Assembly (NCBI GenBank): GCA_033763775.1
Contig: JANRJW010000004.1
Span: 1-64,000 of the forward strand
Direction of reading: 5' to 3'
From: JAJTHB01 sp033763775
GTDB lineage: Bacteria > Pseudomonadota > Alphaproteobacteria > Rickettsiales > SXRF01
Length of the DNA stretch: 64,000 nucleotides
The notes under the pieces: generated by a model
Told to the model about the DNA's origin: nothing
The model's input: the letters and a program-made list of their open reading frames with translations, nothing else
The model's database searches: none
Shown: positions 16,185-24,321 of the stretch, piece after piece
Numbering within the stretch: position 1 is the stretch's first letter
How the letters are laid out: each line of letters begins with the position of its first letter
Position numbers and translations under genes: made by a program

Positions 16185-16347
16185 TCTAGCGCGCAGGAGG
16201 CCAGTAGCCCAGCCTTCAAATATGAAGTTTTGATGACGAATACAGTGCTGGAACAGAAAGCAGATAATATTGATTTTTAAACATTAACTGAAAATAAACC
16301 ATGCTGCTTTACTGTTGAGAGAGTTTCATTAAAGACCGAGTTAATGC

Positions 16348-16959
16348 ATGGCCAGCCATATTCATCCTAAAAATGTCCGTGCGAGCGATAGCATCGACGT
16401 GCTGGCTCTTAAGCACGATGATTTCAAAGTCCGTCGCGGTTTTCCGACCGTGCGCGAAATGGCGAAGCTGTGCCTTTCAGCGGTTCTTATCGTGTTTGGT
16501 GTGGTGATTCTGGTGCGCAATGATACGCTCGTCGGCGCTTTGGTTTGTACACTAGTGGGCGGCCTTATGCTCTATCTGGGGCAGAGTATCGAAAAGCAGC
16601 AGAAAGTTATCAATGCAACAGAATTCATGAATGCACTTTTTTCTTCCGCGCTGAGCAAAGATTATCAATTTTGTCTTATTGCCCGAGAAGACGGGGGAAT
16701 GATTTATTTCGATCGCGGATTCCAAAAGGCTTTCCCTGAGTTCATGCTAGGCAATCGACGCGACCTTGCAGGGCTTTGTAACCACTACCAAGTTGAAGCC
16801 GACGTGACCGAGCGGCTGGGAAGCATTATTTCTTCTGGCAAGCAGGGTGAACTGCAGTTGGCAATCCCGGCGCGGGCTGATTCCCCCAGCCAGACATTCT
16901 CGGTGACCTGCGAACCCATCGCACGTCCGAAGGGCTACGTGCTGGTGCGCGGTAAGTAG
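16348..16959 (+). CDS. Membrane protein with PAS-like domain
   Basis: 203 residues. Two hydrophobic segments (about 45-60 and 65-80) are followed by a soluble domain of about 115 residues. The ending QTFSVTCEPIARPKGYVLVR resembles the last strands of a PAS fold. The layout of two membrane helices followed by PAS is like the N-terminus of the CckA sensor kinase, but no kinase follows: the frame stops and the next gene is on the other strand. It may be a free-standing sensor module or a remnant. The start at 16348 is an ATG without a strong Shine-Dalgarno. Confidence 0.55.
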   Translation: MASHIHPKNVRASDSIDVLALKHDDFKVRRGFPTVREMAKLCLSAVLIVFGVVILVRNDTLVGALVCTLVGGLMLYLGQSIEKQQKVINATEFMNALFSSALSKDYQFCLIAREDGGMIYFDRGFQKAFPEFMLGNRRDLAGLCNHYQVEADVTERLGSIISSGKQGELQLAIPARADSPSQTFSVTCEPIARPKGYVLVRGK

Positions 16960-16962
16960 AGC

Positions 16963-17208
16963 TTAAGCAGCCGCTTTTGTCAGCATCGAATAAAGCTCGT
17001 CTTTAAGCGCGAGGCGCTGCTTTTTGAATTTTTCCGCCAGAATGTCGGAGACCTTGTCGATCTCCTGCTCAATGCGGTGCACCTGCTTGCATACGGCTTC
17101 ATATTCATCAAACAGCCGGGCGAAGTGGGCATCATTTATTTTCAGCGCGTGAATCTGCTCTTTGAACTCGGGAAATTCCTGAAGCAGTGAATAAGATTCG
17201 TTGAACAT
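16963..17208 (-). CDS. YdcH/DUF465 family protein
   Basis: 81-residue helical protein. The pattern FPEFKEQIHALKINDAHFAR, then EYEAVCKQVHRIEQE and KKQRLALKDELYSML, is the DUF465/YdcH signature. These small coiled-coil proteins are widespread in proteobacteria and of unknown function. A ribosome site AAGGAG is seen seven bases upstream of the start. It lies downstream of mrp on the same strand. Confidence 0.88.
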   Translation of the reverse strand: MFNESYSLLQEFPEFKEQIHALKINDAHFARLFDEYEAVCKQVHRIEQEIDKVSDILAEKFKKQRLALKDELYSMLTKAAA

Positions 17209-17273
17209 AAAAAGCTCCTTTTCGTTGACTCAGGCAACATTAGCAGCATGTGCCATGATAGCCTTGATTCGTA

Positions 17274-18044
17274 TCAAGCGCCAGCAATAACAGGGTGAGC
17301 GCCAATTTTCTGATATTCATCAAAGAGTTTGGGGGTGCGGTTTTCGCCCGCCCTGCAGATGGCCTCATCCATGGCAACGGTGCCAAGCAGCGCCACGCCC
17401 AGCTCGCGCGCGAGTTTCTCGCCGCCGCCGCTGCCAAACATGCTGCCCGACATATTTTCCACCACGCCCAGCACCGGCACATGCACCTTGGTGAACATCT
17501 GCGCGCATTTGCGCGCATCCAGCAGCGCGACTTCCTGCGGTGTGGTGACGATGATCGTACCCGATAGCGGCACTTGCTGCGCCATGCTTAAATGAATATC
17601 GCCTGTGCCCGGCGGCATATCCACCAGCAGCACATCCAGCGGTGCTTCTTTTATGCCCCAGCGTGTCATACGCAGCAGCTGGTTCAGTGTTTTGGTAATC
17701 ATGGGCCCGCGCAGCACCGCCGCACTATCACCAATGATGAAACCGATCGAATTGCACACGATGCCGGCCGCCTCAAGCGGTATCATCTGCTCTTTAAATT
17801 CCGGCTGGCCGGAAAGCCCCATCAGGTAGGGGATGCTGGGGCCGTAAATATCCGCATCCAGAATGCCAACGCGCTTTCCCGCCGCCGAAAGCGCCATGGC
17901 CAGGTTCACTGTGGTGGTTGATTTGCCCACGCCGCCCTTGCCAGACGCCACCGCGATGACTCTGCCCACAAAAGGCAGCGGCTCGCGCACCCAGAGTGCT
18001 GGTTTTTTTAGCGGTGTTTCATCCTGAATCATCGTTGATGTCAT
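17274..18044 (-). CDS. mrp: Mrp/ApbC/NBP35 family Fe-S carrier ATPase
   Basis: 256 residues from the ATG at 18044; the longer frame back to 18134 overlaps the divergent hflK start and is not needed. It has a deviant Walker A VASGKGGVGKSTTTVNLAMA near the N-terminus, then GILDADIYGPSIPYLMG and VDMPPGTGDIHLSMAQ, all diagnostic for the Mrp family, which delivers Fe-S clusters to apo-proteins. The short form lacks an N-terminal MIP18/DUF59 domain. The CxxC of many Mrp proteins is not evident: the corresponding region reads NMSGSMFGSGG. Confidence 0.9.
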   Translation of the reverse strand: MTSTMIQDETPLKKPALWVREPLPFVGRVIAVASGKGGVGKSTTTVNLAMALSAAGKRVGILDADIYGPSIPYLMGLSGQPEFKEQMIPLEAAGIVCNSIGFIIGDSAAVLRGPMITKTLNQLLRMTRWGIKEAPLDVLLVDMPPGTGDIHLSMAQQVPLSGTIIVTTPQEVALLDARKCAQMFTKVHVPVLGVVENMSGSMFGSGGGEKLARELGVALLGTVAMDEAICRAGENRTPKLFDEYQKIGAHPVIAGA

Positions 18045-18132
18045 GGTCTTGCAATCTGCTTGTTTCCCCCTATATAGTTGCCCGAGCGAAAAAAACCAGT
18101 ACCGCCTTGAGGCGGGAACCAGTGGAGGGTGC

Positions 18133-19260
18133 ATGGCGTGGGATAATCAGGGTCCGTGGGGCAAACCAGGCGGCAGCAGTGGCATGGGTGGTGGTCCACG
18201 CCGGCCGATGGGCGGCGGTGGCGGCGGTAAGCCGCAAGGGCCGGATCTTGATGAGCTGCTGCGCAAAAGCCGCGAGCAGTGGAAAACCATGTTTCCTCAG
18301 GATGGCAATGGCGGAGCGAAAGGGCTCGTGCTGCTGCTGATTATTGTGGTGCTGCTGTGGCTGTCGTCGGGAGTGTATTTTGTGAAAGCCGATGAGCAGG
18401 GCGTGGTGCTTCGCTTTGGCGAATATCATCGCACCACCGGCTCAGGCCTTAACTATCACCTGCCTTATCCATTTGAAGGCGTGCTGACACCGAAGGTGAC
18501 GGCCGTGAACCGCGTGGAGGTTGGCTATCGCTCCGGTTCAGCGCGCACAAACCGCGAAACGACGGCGGTGCCGGAAGAAAGCCTGATGCTCACCGGCGAT
18601 GAAAATATCGTCGATATCAATTTCGAGGTGCAGTGGAAAATCCGCGAAGCGCCAGATTTCCTGTTTAACATCCGCAATCCCGAAGACACGGTGAAAGCCG
18701 TTTCTGAAAGCGCGATGCGCGAGGTGATCGGCCAGAGCCAGATTGCTACCGTGCTTACCGCTGGCCGCGAGGATGTGGCAATGAAAACCAGAACCCTCAT
18801 CCAGCAAACGCTGGACGATTACAAAGCTGGTATTGAGATCATCGCGGTGAACCTTCGTGATGTGAACCCGCCTGATCAGGTGATTGCTGCGTTCCGCGAT
18901 GTGCAATCCGCGCGCGTGGACATGGAAACAGCGCGCAACCAAGCCGAGGCGTATCGCAACGATATTCTTCCTAAAGCGCGCGGCGCCGCGCAGCAGATGA
19001 TTCTGGAGGCAGAAGCCTACAAGCAGGAAGTGATTGCAAGGGCGCAAGGTGAAGCGTCACGCTTTGCTGCAGTGTATGAAGAATTTAAAATGGCGCGCGA
19101 TGTCACCAAGCAACGCATCTATCTTGAAACAATGGAAGATATTCTTTCTGGCATGAACAAGGTGATCATCGATGAAAAAGGTGCGGGCGGCGTGGTGCCG
19201 TACCTGCCGCTTGATTCGCTCAAAGCCAAACAGCCAGCAGCTCAGGAGGTGAGGCCATGA
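18133..19260 (+). CDS. hflK: FtsH protease modulator HflK
   Basis: 375 residues from the ATG at 18133, which has GGAGG eight bases upstream. The N-terminus is glycine-rich (MGGGPRRPMGGGGGG), then a single membrane helix near residue 80, then the SPFH/band-7 domain, as in HflK. With HflC it forms the large membrane cage around FtsH and limits degradation of membrane proteins. hflC starts inside its stop codon (ATGA). A degP-type protease follows two genes on, as in several alphaproteobacteria. Confidence 0.95.
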   Translation: MAWDNQGPWGKPGGSSGMGGGPRRPMGGGGGGKPQGPDLDELLRKSREQWKTMFPQDGNGGAKGLVLLLIIVVLLWLSSGVYFVKADEQGVVLRFGEYHRTTGSGLNYHLPYPFEGVLTPKVTAVNRVEVGYRSGSARTNRETTAVPEESLMLTGDENIVDINFEVQWKIREAPDFLFNIRNPEDTVKAVSESAMREVIGQSQIATVLTAGREDVAMKTRTLIQQTLDDYKAGIEIIAVNLRDVNPPDQVIAAFRDVQSARVDMETARNQAEAYRNDILPKARGAAQQMILEAEAYKQEVIARAQGEASRFAAVYEEFKMARDVTKQRIYLETMEDILSGMNKVIIDEKGAGGVVPYLPLDSLKAKQPAAQEVRP

Positions 19261-20174
19261 AGTGGTTAAGTGTTGCAATTATTGCTTTTTTTATCGGGCT
19301 GTTTGTGCTGTTTAATTCGCTGTTTGTGGTGCGCCAGACCGAGCAGGCGCTGGTGCTGCAATTCGGCAAGCCGATTCGTGTGGAGCAGGATCCCGGCCTT
19401 GAGTTCAAGGTGCCTTTTATTCAGAATGTTGAGTTTTACGACCGCCGCCTGCTTGATTTTGATGCCGAGCCGAAAGAAGTTACCGCGGCTGACCAGAAAC
19501 GCCTGATGGTCGATGCGTTTGTACGTTACCGCATCACCGATCCGCTGCTGTTTAAGCAAACAGTGGGCAGTGAGATCAATATGCGCAGCCGCCTGAACTC
19601 GATTCTGGAAGCGAGCCTTCGTCAGGTGATTGGCCGCGTGCCGCTTTCCGATGTGATCTCGGAAGAGCGTGACGACATCATGGAGCGTATTCGCGTGCTG
19701 GTAAACGCGCAGGCTTCGGGCGCACAGCTCGATGCGGATGGCAACCTGATCAAAGGCCAGTCGCGCGGGTTTGGTGTGGATGTGGTGGATGTGCGCATCA
19801 TGCGCGCGGATCTGCCGAAAGAAAACTCGGAAAGCATCTATAAACGCATGCAGACCGAGCGCGAGCGCGAGGCTAAGGAATTCCGCGCAAAAGGTTCGGA
19901 GGATGCGCAGAAAATTCGCTCTCAGGCGGATAAAGAGCGCACGATTATTCTGGCTGAAGCTAAGAAAACCGCTGAGATCACGCGCGGTCAGGGCGATTCG
20001 CAGGCGACCAAGATTTTTGCTGATTCATTTGGCAAGGACGAGGAGTTTTTTAAATTCTACCGCACCATGCAGGCCTATCGCAAAACGCTGGGCAAAGATG
20101 ACACCACCATGGTGCTCTCGCCTGATAGCGACTTCCTGAAATATATAGAAAAAGGTTCCAGTTCAACACGTTAG
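19257..20174 (+). CDS. hflC: FtsH protease modulator HflC
   Basis: 305 residues. An N-terminal membrane anchor is followed by FVVRQTEQALVLQFGKPIRV, the standard HflC opening, then the SPFH domain. The long helix from ERIRVLVNAQ through KEFRAKGSEDAQKIRSQADK ends near KFYRTMQAYRKTLG, as in other HflC proteins. It pairs with HflK, to which it is translationally coupled by a four-base overlap. Confidence 0.95.
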   Translation: MKWLSVAIIAFFIGLFVLFNSLFVVRQTEQALVLQFGKPIRVEQDPGLEFKVPFIQNVEFYDRRLLDFDAEPKEVTAADQKRLMVDAFVRYRITDPLLFKQTVGSEINMRSRLNSILEASLRQVIGRVPLSDVISEERDDIMERIRVLVNAQASGAQLDADGNLIKGQSRGFGVDVVDVRIMRADLPKENSESIYKRMQTEREREAKEFRAKGSEDAQKIRSQADKERTIILAEAKKTAEITRGQGDSQATKIFADSFGKDEEFFKFYRTMQAYRKTLGKDDTTMVLSPDSDFLKYIEKGSSSTR

Positions 20175-20246
20175 AATTGTAACCTAAACTTAATACACGA
20201 ATCTTTCGACCTCTGCTACGATGATATTAGAAGGTAGGGGGGAAGC

Positions 20247-20984
20247 GTGGCTGTAAGCAAAGATGTTCACGCCATTCACGGCAGCTGGTCGTGTGAGCTG
20301 GCGGATGATGGTTCTGTGCTTTGCTATGTTGGAAAATTTCATCAGGAAGATAAGCATCATGCACAGGGTACGGCCAGATTTTTTGAACACGCAAAAATAA
20401 CAAAAGGCTACCATGAGCCTCTTAAAGATGCCGATAACCGCTGGGTTGTCAGGGTTTGGCGTTATGATAAAATTCATGCGTTCGAACGTTGGCCGCGTTT
20501 TGCAGACTTACTCCCGGATATCGCCAGATCGCTTGAGCAAGATATGCAAATGCGCGAGATTGAAGATTGGCGTCAGACGATAAAAAATCAAAGTGCGCCG
20601 CGTTTCAAACCGCTAGCAGAAAAATATGCAGAAGCTATTGTCAAACGCCTGCCGTGGGAAATGGTTGATGTAGGCCACCAGCGTAGCTATGTGGTGGAAG
20701 TTGCCGAGCCAGTCTTGGCATTGCAGCTGGCTGTTTACCTTGCGCGTCATGGGTTTATCTCAAACAATGAACGCTGTCGCATTGAATCAGAAGTTTCTTA
20801 TGCGCTGAAGGAAAATAATTTTGCAGTTGATTGGTCGCGACGCATTGGCATAGATGCGTCGAAAGCAGAATCTTTTGGTGAACAATTTGTGTCAGGCGCT
20901 CCGATGCCTTTGCTTTCTCTTGAAGAGATTCGCTCAATTATGCATAAATCTATCGGTAAAAATGGCTGGTCGCTATCTGCATGA
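20247..20984 (+). CDS. Hypothetical protein
   Basis: 245 residues, starting at a GTG with AGGGGGGA a few bases upstream. I do not recognise a family. The protein looks soluble: no signal peptide, no membrane segment. It begins with HAIHGSWSCELADDGSVLCY and includes WRYDKIHAFERWPRFADLLP. Its GC content is lower than that of hflC and degP on either side. It stands between hflC (72 bases) and degP (77 bases) on the same strand, which hints at envelope quality control but proves nothing. Confidence 0.6.
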   Translation: MAVSKDVHAIHGSWSCELADDGSVLCYVGKFHQEDKHHAQGTARFFEHAKITKGYHEPLKDADNRWVVRVWRYDKIHAFERWPRFADLLPDIARSLEQDMQMREIEDWRQTIKNQSAPRFKPLAEKYAEAIVKRLPWEMVDVGHQRSYVVEVAEPVLALQLAVYLARHGFISNNERCRIESEVSYALKENNFAVDWSRRIGIDASKAESFGEQFVSGAPMPLLSLEEIRSIMHKSIGKNGWSLSA

Positions 20985-21061
20985 TAATGGATGACGTACT
21001 TGTCACTTGAAAAACCTCAGCTCAGCACTTAGCTTTGGCATGGTTTCTTATGAGGTTTGCC

Positions 21062-22465
21062 ATGAAGTGCCTTTTTGCTGCTTTTCTGCTCACTTTTTCC
21101 CTAATCGGCGGCGTGCAGGCACAAAGCACCGTACCGCAAGCTGGTTTTGCTGACCTGGTGGAAAAGCTCTCGCCAGCGGTGGTGAATATTTCCACTACCC
21201 AGAAGGTGAAAAACCCGCCCATGATGTTTGGCATGCCATTTGAGGGGCTGCCAAATAGCCCTGAGATGGAGCCGTTTCGTGAATTTTTTGATCGCTTTGG
21301 CCAGGGTATGAAGCAAGCCCCCGAGCGCGAGGCAACCTCGCTGGGCAGCGGCTTTGTGATTGATCCTAAGGGCTATGTTATCACCAACAACCATGTGGTG
21401 GAGCAGGCCGAGGAAATCACCGTGATTTTTTCGGATAATACCAAATACAAGGCCGCCATTGTCGGGCGCGACAAAAAAACCGATCTGGCGCTGCTTAAAA
21501 TTGATGTCAAAAAAGACCTGCCATTTGCTGTGATGGGTGATTCGGATGCCATGCGTGTCGGCGACTGGGTGATTGCCATTGGCAACCCGTTCGGCCTTGG
21601 CGGATCGGTCACGCAGGGGATTATTTCGGCCAGGCAACGATCCATCAATGCCGGGCCTTTCGACGACTTTCTGCAAACTGACGCGCCGATCAACCGCGGT
21701 AATTCCGGCGGCCCATTATTTAACACCAAGGGCGAGGTGATTGGGATTAATACCGCTATTTTTTCGCCCTCCGGCGGTTCGGTGGGGATTGGTTTTGCGA
21801 TTCCTACGGCGCTCGCAAAGCCAGTGGTCGAGCAGCTCAAGGCCAGCGGCAAGGTGACGCGCGGCTGGCTTGGCGTGAAGATTCAGGAGGTTTCGGAAGA
21901 AATCGCTAACAGCGTCGGGCTGGAGAAGCAGATGGGCGCGCTGGTGCTGGATGTGAGCAAAGCGAGCCCAGCCGATAAGGTTGGTATTCAGGCGGGCGAT
22001 GTCATCACCCATTTCGGCGGCAAGGAAATCAAGGAAATGAAAAACCTGCCAAGGCTGGTCGCGGAAGCGCCGATTGGTAAACCGGCTGAGATCCGTTTCT
22101 GGCGCTCGGGCAAGGCCATGAGCGGTATGATCACCGTTGGTGAGCTGAAGGACGAGGCGGAGAAGGCGGGCGCGGGTAGCAAAGGCTCGCCAGCTGTGCC
22201 GGCGGCGGGTGAAGTGGTGCTGGGCATGCGGCTGGTGCAGGGTGAGGGTGAGCTTCAGGTGGCTGAGGTGGAAGCTGGCTCTGAGGCAGCAAAGCGCGGC
22301 GTGAGGGAAGGGGATGTGATTCGCGAGGTGGGCGGCGAAAAAGTCACCAGCGCCTCCGGCCTCAAACAAGCCATGCAGGCGGCAAAAAAAGCAGGGCGTA
22401 AATTCGCGCTGGTGCGTATTTCGCGCGGCAGTGAAGAGGCCTTTATCCCGCTTCCGGTGGAGTGA
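21062..22465 (+). CDS. degP: DegP/HtrA family periplasmic serine protease
   Basis: 467 residues from the ATG at 21062, which has GAGG eight bases upstream; upstream TTG and ATG codons are less likely. A signal peptide (MKCLFAAFLLTFSLI, cleavage after VQA) leads to the periplasm. The catalytic triad is H111 in TNNHVV, D141 in KTDLALLKI and S215 in NRGNSGGP. Two PDZ domains follow, around 255-345 and 375-455. It is the Do/HtrA type that degrades and refolds misfolded envelope proteins, and lies downstream of hflKC. Confidence 0.94.
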   Translation: MKCLFAAFLLTFSLIGGVQAQSTVPQAGFADLVEKLSPAVVNISTTQKVKNPPMMFGMPFEGLPNSPEMEPFREFFDRFGQGMKQAPEREATSLGSGFVIDPKGYVITNNHVVEQAEEITVIFSDNTKYKAAIVGRDKKTDLALLKIDVKKDLPFAVMGDSDAMRVGDWVIAIGNPFGLGGSVTQGIISARQRSINAGPFDDFLQTDAPINRGNSGGPLFNTKGEVIGINTAIFSPSGGSVGIGFAIPTALAKPVVEQLKASGKVTRGWLGVKIQEVSEEIANSVGLEKQMGALVLDVSKASPADKVGIQAGDVITHFGGKEIKEMKNLPRLVAEAPIGKPAEIRFWRSGKAMSGMITVGELKDEAEKAGAGSKGSPAVPAAGEVVLGMRLVQGEGELQVAEVEAGSEAAKRGVREGDVIREVGGEKVTSASGLKQAMQAAKKAGRKFALVRISRGSEEAFIPLPVE

Positions 22466-22469
22466 TTTT

Positions 22470-23303
22470 TTAGCTGATGGCGTAGATCAAAGCGCTTAAA
22501 TCACAATGATTTAGCTGATTTTTCGCCTGCGCGCGCACGTTTGGTTTGGCGTGGTAGGCAACGCCAAGACCTGCGGCGAGCAGCATCGGCAGATCGTTCG
22601 CCCCGTCGCCGATGGCGATGGCTTCAGCGGGAAAGATGCCAAGTTTAGCGCATCCCTCATTCAGCGCGGCGAGTTTGGCATTTTTATCGAGAATGGGGGG
22701 GATGACGCGGCCTGTCAGCTTGCCTGCTGCGATTTCGAGCTTGTTGCTGCGCTCCTCATCAAACCTGAGCCGCGCTTTGATACGCTGGGTATAAAAACTG
22801 AAGCCACCAGAGACGAGCATGGTGTAAATACCGGCATCTTTCAGCGCTTTCATCAGCGCCTCGGCGCCGGGCATGAGCCGCACGCGCTCATCGTAAACTT
22901 CCTGCAAGGCTGATTCGGGCAGGCCAGCAAGGAGGCCTACGCGCTCTTTCAGCGCCTGCTCAAAATCCAGCTCGCCATTCATGGCGCGCCGTGTGATGGC
23001 TTCGATTTTATCCCTGAGGCCGACATAATCCGCCAGCTCGTCGAGGCATTCATTCTCGATGATGGTCGATTCCATGTCCGCAACGAACAGCTTATAGCGC
23101 GGGCGGGGATGGGGCTGGATGATGATGTCAGATGACAGATGACGGATGACGGATGACGAATAGTTCTCGACGATCAAACGACAAGCGATGCCTGCTTCCA
23201 GCCAGCATACATCTTGCGCCTTAAGATCGCGCGCGGCGCTATCCACCTCTTGCGTTGTCAGTGGGTTTTGTTTGGGGTTGGCAAGCAGGGTGATGGAAAA
23301 CAT
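22470..23303 (-). CDS. serB: Phosphoserine phosphatase SerB
   Basis: 277-residue HAD-family enzyme for the last step of serine synthesis. The catalytic motif is ADMESTIIENECLDELADYV: D76 is the nucleophile, while the second acidic residue, Asp in most SerB, is Glu 78. SGGFSFY, LDKNAKLAAL and GDGANDLPML complete motifs II to IV. The N-terminal 70 residues are the usual poorly conserved extension. In it, codons 50-60 are made of a seven-base tandem repeat (23130-23157), whose copy number would change the reading frame. Confidence 0.93.
   Translation of the reverse strand: MFSITLLANPKQNPLTTQEVDSAARDLKAQDVCWLEAGIACRLIVENYSSSVIRHLSSDIIIQPHPRPRYKLFVADMESTIIENECLDELADYVGLRDKIEAITRRAMNGELDFEQALKERVGLLAGLPESALQEVYDERVRLMPGAEALMKALKDAGIYTMLVSGGFSFYTQRIKARLRFDEERSNKLEIAAGKLTGRVIPPILDKNAKLAALNEGCAKLGIFPAEAIAIGDGANDLPMLLAAGLGVAYHAKPNVRAQAKNQLNHCDLSALIYAIS
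23130..23157. repeat. Seven-base tandem repeat inside serB
   Basis: Four contiguous units: AGATGAC, AGATGAC, GGATGAC, GGATGAC. The unit length is not a multiple of three, so gain or loss of a unit would shift the serB frame before the catalytic domain. Confidence 0.7.
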
Positions 23304-23310
23304 AATTTTA

Positions 23311-23381
23311 TCATTTCCGCATCAGCGGGAATCCTGTAAATAGTTTAGCGCAGGATGCCTGCTTTCGCAGGCATGACAAGG
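23311..23381. repeat. Paired palindromic elements before miaA
   Basis: Two hairpins: TTCCGCATCAGCGGGAA at about 23315-23331 and GCCTGCTTTCGCAGGC at about 23357-23372, joined by 25 bases. GGATGCCTGCTTTCGCAGGC with ATGACAAGGA is a widespread dispersed palindrome type. It supplies the ribosome site AAGGA used by miaA and, read in frame, MPAFAGMT. Confidence 0.7.
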
Positions 23382-23387
23382 AAAAAA

Positions 23388-24239
23388 ATGAAAAAAATTC
23401 ATATCATCGCCGGGCCAACTGCCAGCGGTAAGTCAGCGCGGGCACTGGCGCTGGCGGAAAGCACGGGCGGCGTGATCATCAACGCGGATTCGCAGCAGCT
23501 TTTTAAAGACCTGCCGATTCTGACTGCGCGCCCAACCAAGCAGGACGAAGCGCGCGCACCGCACAAGCTTTACGGCTTACTCAACGCCAACGAATCGCCC
23601 TCGGCTGGGAAATGGCTGAAATGGGCAAAGATGGAGATTGACTGGGCACTCGCTGAATGCCGCCTTGCGATTGTGGTGGGGGGAACTGGGCTTTACCTGA
23701 AGGCGCTCACCAAGGGGCTAGCCGAAATTCCTGATATTGACACGGCAGTGACAAAGCAAGCAGCGAATGATTATGAGGCAATGGGAAAAGCTGCGTTTGA
23801 GGAACGGCTGAAAGTGGTTGACCCGCTCTTTTTTGAGCGGCTCAAGGTGTATGATAAGCAGCGGCTCATTCGCGCTTACGGCGTGTGGCTTGGTTCCGGC
23901 AAGCCGCTCACCTACTGGCAGCAGCAGGAGCAAAAACCGTTTTATTCCGAGGATTATTTCGAAATCGAAAAGATAGAGGCGGAGCGCGAAGAACTCTACC
24001 AGCGCTGCGACCAACGTTTTGATAAGATGATAGAAATGGGCGCAGTAGAGGAAGTGCGTGAATTTATCGAAACCCGCCAGCTGGCTGCTGCTGGTTTGGA
24101 GAAGATTATCGGCTTCAGGGAGCTTTCTGCCTATCTACGCGGCGAGCTGGTGCTTGAACAAGCAATTGATAAAGCAAAACAAATGACCAGAAACTATGCC
24201 AAGCGCCAGATGACCTGGTTTCGGCATCAATTGTCATGA
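23388..24239 (+). CDS. miaA: tRNA dimethylallyltransferase MiaA
   Basis: 283 residues from the ATG at 23388, preceded by AAGGA. The open frame back to 23355 reads MPAFAGMTRKK from a palindromic element and is not original coding. Transfers a dimethylallyl group to A37 of tRNAs reading UNN codons. The P-loop is AGPTASGKSARALAL; INADSQQLFKDLPILTARP, IVVGGTGLYLKALTKGL and the C-terminal MTRNYAKRQMTWFRH are family signatures. It is divergent from serB across the palindromic elements. Confidence 0.95.
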   Translation: MKKIHIIAGPTASGKSARALALAESTGGVIINADSQQLFKDLPILTARPTKQDEARAPHKLYGLLNANESPSAGKWLKWAKMEIDWALAECRLAIVVGGTGLYLKALTKGLAEIPDIDTAVTKQAANDYEAMGKAAFEERLKVVDPLFFERLKVYDKQRLIRAYGVWLGSGKPLTYWQQQEQKPFYSEDYFEIEKIEAEREELYQRCDQRFDKMIEMGAVEEVREFIETRQLAAAGLEKIIGFRELSAYLRGELVLEQAIDKAKQMTRNYAKRQMTWFRHQLS

Positions 24240-24321
24240 ATTCGTCACTTACTTTTAATGCAGTGTTATTTTATGCTGCTATTACGAATGTAAATTTTAA
24301 TAAATATGAATGTGTAGATAA

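Noticed and set aside
23130..23157. Possible CRISPR-like repeat
   Set aside because: Seven-base contiguous units without spacers; a simple tandem repeat inside serB.
24240..24321. Regulatory leader or riboswitch before the Ham1-LOG gene
   Set aside because: An 82-base AT-rich gap; no stable hairpin or known riboswitch core was seen.
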